A DNA stretch of 35,581 nucleotides from an uncultured Afifella sp. (GTDB lineage Bacteria > Pseudomonadota > Alphaproteobacteria > Rhizobiales > Afifellaceae), in NCBI GenBank assembly GCA_945787495.1, contig CALZIL010000013.1, positions 1 to 35,581 of the forward strand, in the 5' to 3' direction. Position numbers and translations under genes: made by a program. Below, in pieces: positions 1 through 7,810 of the stretch. How positions within the stretch are numbered: the first letter of the stretch is position 1; every line of letters starts with the position of its first letter. Under the pieces are notes generated by a model. That model was given only the letters and a program-made list of their open reading frames with translations, did no database searches and was not told where the DNA came from.

Positions 1-252
1 CGGCTGCAGAAGCCACGGGAAATGGCCGCCGCCGTGCTTGGCAAGTCGACCGATTACATCGCCTCGCGCATTGCCCAGGGCCAAAACGAGGCTGACCCGG
101 TCACGGCGAATATCCCGGTCTATATCGCCTATTTCACCGCCTGGCCGAATTCCAAGGGCACCTTGCGCTACTATAGCGACATGTATGATCGCGATGTCTA
201 TCTGTCGCGCGCCATCAAACGCACCAATTCAGCGCGTCACGTTGAGAGCTGA
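1..252 (+). CDS. L,D-transpeptidase (YcbB-like), C-terminal fragment
   Basis: The reading frame is open from the first base, so only the last 83 residues are present. They resemble the C-terminal end of YcbB/LdtD-type L,D-transpeptidases, periplasmic enzymes that make 3-3 crosslinks in peptidoglycan. The recognisable part is a segment 'VYIAYFTAWPNSKGTLRYYSD' style: the family typically has V-x-(I/L)-x-Y-x-T-A-W followed by G-(T/V)-(L/V)-R-(F/Y)-Y near its end. The catalytic cysteine motif lies upstream of the window, so the activity itself cannot be verified. A GC-rich stem-loop with a T-run follows the stop. The neighbouring convergent gene is another peptidoglycan enzyme, which fits a cell-wall role. 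The family call rests on remembered C-terminal conservation only. Confidence 0.6.
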   Translation, partial: RLQKPREMAAAVLGKSTDYIASRIAQGQNEADPVTANIPVYIAYFTAWPNSKGTLRYYSDMYDRDVYLSRAIKRTNSARHVES

Positions 253-277
253 GAGCGGTCAGAAAAACATCTGGAAA

Positions 278-306
278 GGGCGGCCCGGCGGCCGCTCTTT
301 TGTTTT
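278..306 (+). terminator. Rho-independent terminator after the L,D-transpeptidase
   Basis: An inverted repeat GCGGCC (280-285) / GGCCGC (290-295) with a CGGC loop is followed directly by a T-rich run (298-306, TTTTGTTTT). The stem can extend two pairs outward with one G-U. It sits in the 66-bp gap between convergent genes and is oriented to stop plus-strand transcription. Confidence 0.75.
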
Positions 307-318
307 GAAGGGCGGTGG

Positions 319-1257
319 TCAGTTTTTCATGACGATGCAAAAGCCGCCCTTGCTGCGCAGCTGTCCGCATAGCTTTTCGGCAGCCCGCCGGCTGTCGGCG
401 CCGATGCGGAAGGCGTAGATCTGCCGGCGGCCGCGCGAGGGCGCTTTGGCGCGGATGACGATCGGCTGGCGCCCGCCGATCACGGTGTGGAAGCGCTTTT
501 GAACAAGCCGGAACTGCGATTGAGCGCGGCTTTGCGAGAAATCGCCGGCAATCTGCACGCCCCAGGGTTTCCACGGCGCCGAAGCGATTGCCGTCGCCCG
601 CGTCCGCATCACCGGCAGCCGGATACAGGCCTCTTGGAAGGGGCGGTTTTCGTCGAGGCGATAGTCCGGTTCCCTGGCGTCATCGGCGGACCAGTCTTCG
701 GCAGCCCGGCCGGTGACGGACCGGACATAGTTGCGGGTTTCGCCCGGCAGCGTGCGCGTGCCGCCGAGCCAGAACCGGACCCGTTCCGGGCCGGCATTGT
801 AGGCCGCCGCCGCCAGCCCCCAATTGCCGAATTCGGCTTTCAGATCGCGCAGATAGGCGGCCGAATGCAGGATCGCCTGAGCGATGTCGAAGGGGTCCGT
901 CAAGCCGCGGTCGGCTGCCGTTTGCGGCATGAACTGGGCGATGCCGCGGGCGCCTTTCGGGCTGATGGCGCGGCCATCGAAGCGGCTTTCGGTCCAGATC
1001 AGCCGGGCGAAAAACGCCGGCGTCATGCCCTTCAGCCGTGCATGCTTTTCGATCAATTTGCATATGGCAGTGATTTCGGGCCGGCCACCGGACGCGTCCG
1101 CTTTATCCGGCGGCGCGGGCCGCGGACGCGGCGACACGATTTCCAGTTCAAGCGCTGAAATCGCCGCGGCCGGCGCGGCGACAAGTGAGGCGATCACCGC
1201 CAGCGCAAACAGGGTCAGGCGGCCGGGTGTGGCGCGGCGGTTCGCGTCACGCGGCAT
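319..1257 (-). CDS. lytic murein transglycosylase, SLT domain plus SPOR-like C-terminus
   Basis: A 312-residue exported protein that should cleave peptidoglycan glycan strands in the periplasm. Residues 12-33 form a hydrophobic signal peptide ending in APAAA. Residues about 60-190 are a soluble lytic transglycosylase domain: the catalytic Glu90 is in W-T-E-S-R-F, followed by [10 protein letters not shown] (102-111) and the A-A-A-Y-N-A-G motif. Residues about 228-312 look like a SPOR domain (repeated basic/aromatic pattern ending in G-F-C-I-V), which would bind denuded glycan at the septum. I chose the ATG at 1257 because the longer frame begins at an unlikely TTG. With that start the gene overlaps the end of ispG by 11 bp, implying co-transcription with it. 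Confidence 0.88.
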   Translation of the reverse strand: MPRDANRRATPGRLTLFALAVIASLVAAPAAAISALELEIVSPRPRPAPPDKADASGGRPEITAICKLIEKHARLKGMTPAFFARLIWTESRFDGRAISPKGARGIAQFMPQTAADRGLTDPFDIAQAILHSAAYLRDLKAEFGNWGLAAAAYNAGPERVRFWLGGTRTLPGETRNYVRSVTGRAAEDWSADDAREPDYRLDENRPFQEACIRLPVMRTRATAIASAPWKPWGVQIAGDFSQSRAQSQFRLVQKRFHTVIGGRQPIVIRAKAPSRGRRQIYAFRIGADSRRAAEKLCGQLRSKGGFCIVMKN

Positions 1258-2542
1258 CGCCGGCGCTCGCCGCGCCAAACCGCCGGGCGACATAGTCCTC
1301 AACGATCTGCTTGAACTCTTCCGCCAGGGCCGGGCCGCGCAGGGTCATCGCCTTCCTGCCGTCGATGAAGACCGGGGCCGTCGGGGTCTCGCCGGTGCCG
1401 GGCAGGGATATGCCGATATCGGCGTGCTTGCTCTCGCCCGGACCGTTGACGATACAGCCCATGACGGCGACCTGCATGGCTTCGACGCCCGGATAGCTCT
1501 CCTTCCAGACCGGCATGCGGGCGGCGATATGGTCCTGGATGGACTTGGCGAGTTCCTGAAACAAAGTCGAGGTGGTGCGGCCGCAGCCCGGGCAGGCGGC
1601 GACAACCGGCACGAAGGCGCGAAAGCCCATGGTCTGCAGCAGCTCCTGGCAGACCTTGACCTCAAGGGTGCGGTCACCGCCCGGCTCCGGCGTTAAAGAA
1701 ATGCGGATCGTGTCGCCGATGCCGTCCTGCAGGAGGATGCCAAGCGCGGCGGCGGAGGCGACGACACCCTTGGAACCCATGCCGGCCTCCGTCAGGCCGA
1801 GATGCAGCGCATGGTCGGTGCGCGCGGCGAGCATGCGGTAGACGGCTATCAGGTCCTGCACCTGGCTGACCTTGGCCGACAGCACGATGCGGTCGCGGGC
1901 CAAGCCAATATCCTCGGCCTCAAGCGCCGAGAGCAGCGCCGATTGCACCATTGCCTCGCGGGTGACGACGGCGGCCGAGTGCGGCGCTTCGGCCCTGGCG
2001 TTGTCGTCCATCAGCCGGGTCAGAAGCGCCTGGTCGAGCGAGCCCCAATTGGCGCCGATCCGGATCGCCTTGCCGTGGCGGATCGCCGTTTCCACAATGG
2101 CCGCGAACTGCCGGTCGCGCTTTTGCCCGAAGCCGACATTGCCCGGATTGATGCGATATTTGGCCAGCGCCGCCGCGCAGGCCGGATGGTCGGCGAGCAG
2201 GGTGTGGCCGATATAGTGAAAGTCGCCGATCAGCGGCACATCCAGACCCTGCTTGGCCAACCGGTCGCGGATACGCGGAACGGCGGCGGCGGCCTCGGCA
2301 CGGTCGACGGTGATGCGCACAAGTTCTGATCCGGCCCGCGCCAGCGCCGCCACCTGGGCGACGGTGGCTTCGATATCGGCGGTGTCGGTGTTGGTCATGG
2401 ACTGAACGACGACCGGCGCATCGCCGCCGACCATGACGCCGCCAATGTCGACGGCAACGGTCCGGCTTCTCGGCGCGGCCGCCGCGGCCGGGGTTTCAAC
2501 CGGAGCGTCAACCGGAAGGGGTGTGCAATCGGGATTGCTCAT
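1247..2542 (-). CDS. ispG: 4-hydroxy-3-methylbut-2-en-1-yl diphosphate synthase
   Basis: IspG (GcpE) reduces 2-C-methyl-D-erythritol 2,4-cyclodiphosphate to HMBPP in the non-mevalonate isoprenoid pathway, using a [4Fe-4S] cluster in the cytoplasm. The cluster cysteines are visible as C-P-G-C-G-R (Cys317, Cys320) and [10 protein letters not shown] (Cys363) in this 431-residue reading. The N-terminal TIM-barrel signature V-Q-S-M-T-N-T-D-T is present, as is R-I-N-P-G-N-V-G in the middle. The protein is longer than the roughly 370-residue E. coli enzyme, as is usual in alphaproteobacteria, with an Ala/Pro-rich N-terminal extension. The ATG at 2542 was preferred over an upstream in-frame TTG at 2578. 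It overlaps the downstream lytic transglycosylase gene and is divergent from bdhA. Confidence 0.95.
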   Translation of the reverse strand: MSNPDCTPLPVDAPVETPAAAAAPRSRTVAVDIGGVMVGGDAPVVVQSMTNTDTADIEATVAQVAALARAGSELVRITVDRAEAAAAVPRIRDRLAKQGLDVPLIGDFHYIGHTLLADHPACAAALAKYRINPGNVGFGQKRDRQFAAIVETAIRHGKAIRIGANWGSLDQALLTRLMDDNARAEAPHSAAVVTREAMVQSALLSALEAEDIGLARDRIVLSAKVSQVQDLIAVYRMLAARTDHALHLGLTEAGMGSKGVVASAAALGILLQDGIGDTIRISLTPEPGGDRTLEVKVCQELLQTMGFRAFVPVVAACPGCGRTTSTLFQELAKSIQDHIAARMPVWKESYPGVEAMQVAVMGCIVNGPGESKHADIGISLPGTGETPTAPVFIDGRKAMTLRGPALAEEFKQIVEDYVARRFGAASAGDAA

Positions 2543-2660
2543 GGCTTCACAGGTGGCCAAGGCGGCGGGCAAAGTCAACGTGCGGAACAGCGATATGCGG
2601 GCCGGGGGATCGCCGGCTTCAAAGCTTCGTGTTGCGCCGCATTATTGTTTCGCCTTCATG

Positions 2661-2677
2661 TTGCAATGCAATATAAT
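2661..2677 (+). promoter_or_regulatory. candidate bdhA promoter with overlapping palindrome
   Basis: A perfect TATAAT hexamer (2672-2677) lies 31 bp upstream of the bdhA start codon. Directly abutting it is an odd-length palindrome TTGCA-A-TGCAA (2661-2671), in the position where a repressor would block the polymerase. No good -35 hexamer is visible at 17 bp. PhaR-type regulators of polyhydroxybutyrate metabolism are reported to bind TGC-rich palindromes, so PhaR is a guess, not an observation. Confidence 0.45.
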
Positions 2678-2707
2678 CGACGCAACGGATGAATTCAGGA
2701 GCTTTCC

Positions 2708-3490
2708 ATGCTGCAAGGCAAGACCGCCGTTGTCACCGGCTCGACCTCCGGCATCGGCCTTGGCATCGCCGAGGCGCTGGCGCGTGAGGGCTGCCATGTG
2801 GCGCTCAATTCCTATACCGACACCGACGAGGACCAAGCCATCGCGGCGCGGCTCAGCGCCGACCATGGCATCAAGGCGCACTATATCCAGGCCGACATGG
2901 GCAAGCCGGGAGACTGCATGCGGCTGGTGGAAACGGCTGCCGCCGATCTCGGGCCGGTGCAGATCCTCGTCAACAATGCCGGTATCCAGCATGTGGAGAA
3001 AATCGAGGCGTTCCCGCCGGAGAAATGGGACGCCATCATCGCCATCAATCTGTCGTCGTCGTTCCACACCATCCGCGCCGCGGTGCCGGGGCTGAAGGCC
3101 GCCGGCTGGGGACGGATCATCAACATCGCCTCGACCCACGGCCTGCACGCCTCGCCGTTCAAGTCGGCCTATGTCGCCGCCAAACACGGCCTTGTCGGCC
3201 TGACCAAGACGGTGGCGCTGGAGCTGGCCGAATTCGGCGCCACCTGCAACGCCATCTGCCCGGGCTACGTCAAGACGCCGCTGGTGGAAGGCCAGATCGC
3301 CGACCAGATGGAAGCGCATGGCCTTGATCGCGAGGCGGTGATCCGCAATGTCATGCTGGAGCGGCAGCCGACCAAGCAGTTCGCCGAGATCGACCAGCTT
3401 GCCGCACTGGCGGTTTTCCTGTGTTCGGACGCGGCAGCGCAGATGACCGGTCAACCGGTCTCAGTGGACGGAGGCTGGGTGGCGCTATGA
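2708..3490 (+). CDS. bdhA: D-3-hydroxybutyrate dehydrogenase
   Basis: A 260-residue classical short-chain dehydrogenase that should interconvert D-3-hydroxybutyrate and acetoacetate with NAD(H), the exit step of polyhydroxybutyrate breakdown. The cofactor motif T-G-S-T-S-G-I-G (10-17), N-N-A-G (89-92), Asn114 and the catalytic Ser142, Tyr155, Lys159 are all present. The H-G-L-H-A-S-P-F-K-S-A-Y stretch around the active site and the V-M-L-E-R-Q-P-T-K-Q-F region are typical of the hydroxybutyrate dehydrogenase subgroup rather than 3-oxoacyl-ACP reductases. A clear AGGAG precedes the ATG. Its stop overlaps the start of the MAPEG gene (ATGA), and the trio with the patatin gene forms an operon. 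Confidence 0.93.
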   Translation: MLQGKTAVVTGSTSGIGLGIAEALAREGCHVALNSYTDTDEDQAIAARLSADHGIKAHYIQADMGKPGDCMRLVETAAADLGPVQILVNNAGIQHVEKIEAFPPEKWDAIIAINLSSSFHTIRAAVPGLKAAGWGRIINIASTHGLHASPFKSAYVAAKHGLVGLTKTVALELAEFGATCNAICPGYVKTPLVEGQIADQMEAHGLDREAVIRNVMLERQPTKQFAEIDQLAALAVFLCSDAAAQMTGQPVSVDGGWVAL

Positions 3491-3924
3491 GCCTGACGAT
3501 ATTTTCTGCACAACCACCGATCATGACGGCCCTGATCGCTGGATTGCTGGGCCTGTTCTTCATACGGCTGGCCATGAAGGTGATCGCCGCCCGGCGCGCC
3601 GCGAAAGTCTCCATCGGCGACAGCGATGACCCGGCGCTGCTGCGCGCCTCGCGGGTTCACGCCAATTTCGCCGAATATGTGCCGCTGACGCTGATTTTGA
3701 TGGCCCTTTGCGAGACCCTCGGCACACCATGGTTTGTCATCCTTGTGCTGGGCGCGATGCTGATCGGCGGACGCCTGCTGCACGCCCATGGTCTGGGGCA
3801 GGAGCCGGACAATTTTCGGGCGCGGGTGCGCGGCATGCAATTGACCATCTTTGCGCTGGCCGGCGCGTCGGGTGTGGCCCTGATTATGGCGTTCATGGCA
3901 ATTGCTCGCGGAATTCCCGCATGA
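3487..3924 (+). CDS. MAPEG-family membrane protein
   Basis: A 145-residue integral membrane protein of the MAPEG family (membrane-associated proteins in eicosanoid and glutathione metabolism). Four hydrophobic segments are visible (about residues 10-32, 58-80, 80-95, 116-140). The family hallmark region around R-x-x-x-A-x-x-x-E-Y-x-P (R-A-S-R-V-H-A-N-F-A-E-Y-V-P) and the later G-R-L-L-H-A motif are present. Bacterial members of this short type are of unknown substrate; some have glutathione transferase activity. The start at 3487 gives an ATGA overlap with bdhA, and its own stop overlaps the patatin start in the same way. An in-frame extension upstream lies inside bdhA and is not supported. 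Confidence 0.85.
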   Translation: MSLTIFSAQPPIMTALIAGLLGLFFIRLAMKVIAARRAAKVSIGDSDDPALLRASRVHANFAEYVPLTLILMALCETLGTPWFVILVLGAMLIGGRLLHAHGLGQEPDNFRARVRGMQLTIFALAGASGVALIMAFMAIARGIPA

Positions 3925-5066
3925 CGGGCGCCAGGCCGATCAATCTTGCCCTGCAAGGTGGCGGATCGCATGGCGCCTTCACCTGGGGCGTGCTCGACTG
4001 CCTGTTGGAGGACGGCCGGTTTGCGATCGAGGGCGTATCGGGCACCAGCGCCGGGGCGATGAACGCCGTTTGCCTGGCCGACGGCATGGTGACGAACGGG
4101 CCGGAGGGGGCGCGCGAAAAGCTGCACGACTTCTGGCGGGCGGTCGGCCGCAACTGGCGCTGGAACCCGGTGCAGCGCACGCCCTGGGACATGTTCATGG
4201 GCAACTGGTCGCTCGACCATTCGCCCGGTTTTCTGTTCTGGGACACCGTTTCGCGGTTCTTCTCGCCCTATGACGTCAATCCGCTCAACGCCAATCCGCT
4301 GCTTGAGACGATCCGCGCCGAAATCGACTTTGAACGCGTCCACCGCTGCGAGGAGATCAAGGTCTTCGTGTCGGCGACAAATGTGTGGAACGGCAAGGTC
4401 CGGGTGTTTGGGGAAAAAGACGTGACGGCGGAGGCGGTGATGGCGTCGGCCTGCCTGCCCGATCTGTTCCAGGCGGTGGAGATCGACGGCGTGCCCTATT
4501 GGGATGGCGGTTTCATGGGCAATCCGTCGCTGTTTCCGTTTTTTGAAAGGACCCACAGCGAAGACATCGTGCTGGTGCAAATCAATCCGGTGGAACGGGC
4601 CGAGACGCCGCGCACGGCGCGCGACATTCTCAACCGGATCGACGAAATCACCTTCAACGCCTCGCTGCTCAGGGAATTCCGCGCCATCGATTTCGTCTCG
4701 CGGCGGATCGATGAGGGCAAGCTGGAGCGCGGCCATTACAAGCAGATCCGCATGCACCGGATCGCCGCCGACGAGGCGCTCAAACCCTTGTCGGCGTCGT
4801 CGAAATCCAACACCGAATGGCAATTCTTGAAGCACCTGCGCGATATCGGCCGGGCGGCGGCGCTCGACTGGCTCGATCTGCACTCCGACAAGGTCGGCGT
4901 GGAACCGGGCATCGATCTCGCCGACGAGACCGCCTACCGGCTGGTCAGCCTGCGCGACCACCCGCCGACAACGCCGCGGGTGCGTGACATGCTGGCGAAG
5001 ATGCGCAGCGCCGTCGGCTGGAAGAGCCAGGAACGGCGTGACGACCAGCGGTCTCGTTTGCCGTGA
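3921..5066 (+). CDS. patatin-like phospholipase (DUF3734-type C-terminus)
   Basis: A 381-residue predicted lipid acyl hydrolase. The oxyanion loop G-G-G-S-H-G-A-F (13-20), the nucleophile motif G-T-S-A-G (Ser43 at its centre) and the catalytic-dyad D-G-G (Asp195) are all present. The C-terminal 150 residues match the DUF3734 extension that many proteobacterial patatins next to hydroxybutyrate dehydrogenase carry. There is no signal peptide or membrane segment, so it is probably cytoplasmic or peripheral. The start ATG at 3921 overlaps the MAPEG stop, showing translational coupling. A role in polyhydroxybutyrate-granule or membrane-lipid turnover is suggested by the operon; direct depolymerase activity is not shown. 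Confidence 0.9.
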   Translation: MTGARPINLALQGGGSHGAFTWGVLDCLLEDGRFAIEGVSGTSAGAMNAVCLADGMVTNGPEGAREKLHDFWRAVGRNWRWNPVQRTPWDMFMGNWSLDHSPGFLFWDTVSRFFSPYDVNPLNANPLLETIRAEIDFERVHRCEEIKVFVSATNVWNGKVRVFGEKDVTAEAVMASACLPDLFQAVEIDGVPYWDGGFMGNPSLFPFFERTHSEDIVLVQINPVERAETPRTARDILNRIDEITFNASLLREFRAIDFVSRRIDEGKLERGHYKQIRMHRIAADEALKPLSASSKSNTEWQFLKHLRDIGRAAALDWLDLHSDKVGVEPGIDLADETAYRLVSLRDHPPTTPRVRDMLAKMRSAVGWKSQERRDDQRSRLP

Positions 5067-5136
5067 AGCGGCCGGTCACTGAGTCGCTGATCTGTGCTAG
5101 GCTGTGCCGGCAGCCAATGCATCACGAGGTCCGGCC

Positions 5137-5688
5137 ATGGACCGGCTCGAAATCGGCGAGACCGAAATCGCGGTGATCGTCGCCGACATCACCACACGGG
5201 CCGTCGACGCCATCGTCAATGCCGCCAACGAGCGGCTTTTGGGTGGTGGCGGGGTCGATGGTGCGATCCATCGCGCCGCCGGGCCCGAGTTGCTTGCCGA
5301 ATGCCGTGCACTTGGCGGCTGCCCGACCGGCGAGGCGCGGATCACCAGGGGTTACGACCTGCCGGCGCGGCATGTCATCCATACGGTCGGGCCGGTCTGG
5401 CATGGCGGCACGGCCAGCGAGGCGGCGCTTCTGGCTTCAGCCTATCGTACATCGCTGGCGCTGGCGCGCGAGCATGGTGCAAAAACCATCGCCTTTCCGG
5501 CGATTTCCACCGGCGTCTATGGCTATCCGGCCGAGCAGGCGGCGGAAGTCGCGGTCGCGACCGTCGTCCAGACCGTCGAAGCCCATCCCGGTGCCTTCCA
5601 GCGGATCGAATTCTGCTGTTTTTCCGAAGCCTCGGCCGCCCATCACCGGCTGGCGCTGGCGGCGTTGAAATATCACGCCGAGAGCTGA
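5137..5688 (+). CDS. macrodomain protein, probable O-acetyl-ADP-ribose deacetylase
   Basis: A 183-residue single-domain macro protein of the YmdB/MacroD class, which hydrolyses O-acetyl-ADP-ribose or removes mono-ADP-ribose from proteins. Binding residues are visible: A-D-I-T (17-20), the D-A-I-V-N-A-A-N motif (24-31), the glycine-rich loop [14 protein letters not shown] (36-49), and I-S-T-G-V-Y-G-Y-P (123-131). The ATG at 5137 has GAGGT six bases upstream and is preferred to an in-frame upstream start. The gene is separated from the patatin gene by 70 bp. No ADP-ribosyltransferase partner such as DarT is nearby, so a toxin-antitoxin role is not supported. Confidence 0.9.
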   Translation: MDRLEIGETEIAVIVADITTRAVDAIVNAANERLLGGGGVDGAIHRAAGPELLAECRALGGCPTGEARITRGYDLPARHVIHTVGPVWHGGTASEAALLASAYRTSLALAREHGAKTIAFPAISTGVYGYPAEQAAEVAVATVVQTVEAHPGAFQRIEFCCFSEASAAHHRLALAALKYHAES

Positions 5689-5753
5689 CCGGCATTGCCG
5701 CCGGCCGCAGCGGCCAAGAATCCCCCGATATTTTGAACCATTCCCGCCACCGC

Positions 5754-5783
5754 GGCGTCGAACCTTATGAGAGTTCAGACGCC
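5754..5783 (+). promoter_or_regulatory. stem-loop just upstream of the small-peptide genes
   Basis: GGCGTCGAAC (5754-5763) pairs with GTTC-A-GACGCC (5773-5783) with a single bulged A and a 9-nt loop. The stem ends one base before the purine-rich GGGGATA that serves as ribosome-binding site for the peptide gene starting at 5794. The position fits a translational control or mRNA-stabilising element. No T-run follows, so it is not a terminator. Confidence 0.4.
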
Positions 5784-5793
5784 GGGGATAATC

Positions 5794-5946
5794 ATGGTTC
5801 GCAATCGCTTTTTCACCGCTTCGATCGCAGCAAGCATGCTTTTGCTGACCGCGACCGGTGCCCGCACCCGCCCGGTCTGGATGCCTTTTGACGCCCTGCA
5901 GGCGACGGCCCCCGCCACGGACGGCGCCGGGAGCCGGATCATCTGA
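5794..5946 (+). CDS. small exported peptide, 50 aa
   Basis: The frame from ATG 5794 encodes 50 residues. The first half is a signal-peptide-like stretch (basic M-V-R-N-R, then a hydrophobic core with A-S-M-L-L-L-T-A-T-G-A), followed by a short Pro/Ala-rich tail beginning R-T-R-P-V-W. A GGGGA ribosome-binding site lies seven bases upstream. The stop overlaps the start of the next small gene (TGATG), a layout typical of coupled translation. No family is recognised. Its product resembles the next one in plan: export signal, then a short tail with an R-P-V motif. It is real rather than random mainly because of the coupling and signal-like composition. Confidence 0.45.
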   Translation: MVRNRFFTASIAASMLLLTATGARTRPVWMPFDALQATAPATDGAGSRII

Positions 5947-6167
5947 TGTCCAAGGACGGAGATACCGCCATGAAAACGATCATCCTTGTCGTGTTCGCTT
6001 TGGCGTTTGCAGCACTGATCCTGGTGCTTTCATCCGCCGAGGCGGCGATGGTGCGGCCGGTTCCCGACCTGACCGCCATTACGCCGGTGCCGGCCGTCAC
6101 CATCGCAACCGAACGACCTGTCAAGAGGCGCGCAGCGCGCACCGGGGATACCGACACGGCCGACTGA
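5946..6167 (+). CDS. small exported or membrane-anchored peptide, up to 73 aa
   Basis: The frame from ATG 5946 (overlapping the previous stop) encodes 73 residues; a second ATG at 5970 would give 65 and a cleaner signal: M-K-T-I-I-L-V-V-F, a hydrophobic core, then S-S-A-E-A-A as possible cleavage site. The tail is V-R-P-V-P-D-L-T followed by a Thr/Pro/Val stretch and a basic segment K-R-R-A-A-R. No known domain is recognised. It may be secreted or stay anchored by the N-terminal helix. It ends in front of a strong bidirectional stem-loop, so the two small genes form a complete short transcription unit. Confidence 0.5.
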   Translation: MSKDGDTAMKTIILVVFALAFAALILVLSSAEAAMVRPVPDLTAITPVPAVTIATERPVKRRAARTGDTDTAD

Positions 6168-6186
6168 AGAGCCTCTCGTCGGTCGG

Positions 6187-6225
6187 GGCACGGCGGCGCG
6201 GGTCAGGGGCTGGCGCCGCCGTGCC
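6187..6225. terminator. bidirectional stem-loop between convergent genes
   Basis: A perfect 13-bp inverted repeat, 6187-6199 and 6213-6225 (GGCACGGCGGCGC and its complement), encloses a 13-nt loop. It lies in the 87-bp gap between the small-peptide gene and the convergent gene ending at 6255. The following plus-strand sequence is only weakly T-rich (CGTTGTT), so termination efficiency is uncertain. Confidence 0.6.
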
Positions 6226-6254
6226 GTTGTTCAGTGGCAAATGCCGGCGCGCCG

Positions 6255-7058
6255 TCACTTCGACGCGGTGGCCGCCAGCCGCTTCTGGAAGGCTTGCCAG
6301 CGCTCAAAGCCGCTGTTGTTTCCCCGCCGGGTAAAATCTTGCGCCGTCGCTATCGCCGTTTCATCGAGCGTGCCGGCCAGCGTCTTCGCTTCCGCCTGTT
6401 CGGCCTGGCTGGCGACGTGGAGCGTGTCGAGCCGCATGAGAAGCGCCAGGCGCTGTTCGCCGGTCAGCGCCACATGGCCGCCAAATTGCGCCTCGTCGAG
6501 CAGATAACGGATGGCGTCGGGATCGTCGGAGCTGGCGTGGTTGAAAGCGACCTGAAGCGAATCGATCAGCATGCCGATATGAAACGGCATGATGTCGGTG
6601 TTGGCGCGGTCCGCAAACCCCAAGGTCGCCGTCACCGGTGTCTCGGGCGGGCCATCGGCCATCACCCACAAAATGGCTCTCTCCATGCTCGCCCGGCTCT
6701 GGCAAAGGCCAATCCCCGGAAATCGCCACGGCAGGACGGTTTTCCGCCAGGCTGCTTCGACCGCCGGGTCGGCGGCACGCGCGGCGAATTCGGCATCGCT
6801 CAGGCGATGGCTCGTCAGGACAAGATCGGCGGCGCCGGCGCAGTCGTTCTCGGCGAGCAGGTCGGCATATTGCAAAAACACCTGATCGGTCAGGTTCTCG
6901 ATCCCGAACCGGCTTTTCAACGCGCTCCATGCATCGACGCGGGTCAAAGAATTTTTTGCCGCAAGCTGCTCATTGGGTGGCCAGTCTCCGGCCAATGCCT
7001 CCGACAAGCCGGCAAGCAGGACAAGGCCGGCGAACGCCAATGAAAAAAAACCGGTCAT
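6255..7058 (-). CDS. secreted protein of unknown function
   Basis: A 267-residue protein with an N-terminal signal peptide (M-T-G-F-F-S-L-A-F-A-G-L-V-L-L-A-G, cleavage near S-E-A-L-A). I chose the ATG at 7058 because GGGGATAAG sits immediately upstream; the longer in-frame start adds a charged stretch before the signal. The mature part is mostly helical, rich in Ala, Leu, Asp and Glu, with two cysteines (N-D-C-A-G and G-L-C-Q-S) that could form a disulfide in the periplasm. The pattern of short helices with N-D-C-x-G-A-x-x-L is reminiscent of helical-repeat (Sel1/TPR-like) proteins, but I do not recognise a family. It is transcribed in the same direction as the GNAT gene, about 113 bp downstream of it. 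Confidence 0.7.
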   Translation of the reverse strand: MTGFFSLAFAGLVLLAGLSEALAGDWPPNEQLAAKNSLTRVDAWSALKSRFGIENLTDQVFLQYADLLAENDCAGAADLVLTSHRLSDAEFAARAADPAVEAAWRKTVLPWRFPGIGLCQSRASMERAILWVMADGPPETPVTATLGFADRANTDIMPFHIGMLIDSLQVAFNHASSDDPDAIRYLLDEAQFGGHVALTGEQRLALLMRLDTLHVASQAEQAEAKTLAGTLDETAIATAQDFTRRGNNSGFERWQAFQKRLAATASK

Positions 7059-7171
7059 CTTATCCCCGTGCCGTCGAGCCAAGGCGGACCTTATGATATC
7101 CGACCATCGTCACCAAACCTGATCCAACCGGGCAATCGGCAAATCCCGGCCACGCGCGCCGCCGCGCCGGT

Positions 7172-7684
7172 TCAGCCGCGCAGATAGAGCTGTTCGTGGA
7201 CCGGGTCGCCCCAGGTATTGTCCTGTCTTTCATCTGCCAGCCGGAAGCCGAAATCCTCATAAAGCCGGCGCGCCGCATCGAGCCCGGCGAAGGTCGTAAG
7301 CCAGGCCTTGCCACCAGCAAAACGGTCGATGTGAGCGACGGCGCGCTGCATCATTTGCCGGCCGACGCCGGTACCGCGTATGGCGTCATCAAGGATGAAC
7401 CAGCGAATATGGGCGCCGCAATCGCCGCCGTCGACGTCGCTTGAGGCGGGATCGTTCAAATCGACGATAATGGAACCGGCGATCGCTTCATTGCTCAAAG
7501 CCAGCAGCAGGAGATCGGTGTCCGGGTCGTAGCGGTCGATGAAGCCGGCGGCCTCGCGGGCGATCTTGGCCTCCAGAAAGGCACCCAAGCCCCATTCGCG
7601 GGCATAATAGACGGCGTGCATTTCGGCGATCCGGCCAATGACGCCGGGGGAATAGCCTTCAACGAGGCGGATTTCAGTCCTCAT
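7172..7684 (-). CDS. GNAT-family N-acetyltransferase
   Basis: A 170-residue cytoplasmic acetyltransferase expected to transfer acetyl from acetyl-CoA to an amine. The coenzyme A pyrophosphate-binding motif A is visible as R-G-T-G-V-G-R (103-109) following the beta-strand A-H-I-R-W-F-I-L-D. The later A-A-R-R-L-Y-E-D-F-G-F-R-L motif is also typical. The preceding I-A-G-S-I-I-V-D strand and acidic loop fit the standard fold. The start is the ATG at 7684; the longer TTG start adds two residues only. The substrate cannot be inferred from sequence or neighbours. Confidence 0.85.
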   Translation of the reverse strand: MRTEIRLVEGYSPGVIGRIAEMHAVYYAREWGLGAFLEAKIAREAAGFIDRYDPDTDLLLLALSNEAIAGSIIVDLNDPASSDVDGGDCGAHIRWFILDDAIRGTGVGRQMMQRAVAHIDRFAGGKAWLTTFAGLDAARRLYEDFGFRLADERQDNTWGDPVHEQLYLRG

Positions 7685-7733
7685 AGACAATCAGCATGTC
7701 CATCGCGTCGGCCTTGTTGCCTGCCAGGCGTGC

Positions 7734-7764
7734 AAAAACGGGGCCGCATGATGGTGCGGCCCCG
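7734..7764 (-). terminator. Rho-independent terminator of the lipoprotein gene
   Basis: A perfect 10-bp inverted repeat (7739-7748 and 7755-7764, CGGGGCCGCA and complement) with a 6-nt loop is followed on the minus strand by TTTTT (7738-7734). It lies 47 bp beyond the stop of the minus-strand lipoprotein gene and is the most canonical intrinsic terminator in the window. Confidence 0.88.
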
Positions 7765-7810
7765 GTGAATTATCCGGCAATGATCCGCATCAGCGGATCG
7801 ATGGAAACCG

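Noticed and set aside
5137-6167. DarTG-like toxin-antitoxin system (macrodomain plus small proteins)
   Set aside because: The neighbouring small products have export signals and no ADP-ribosyltransferase motif is present.
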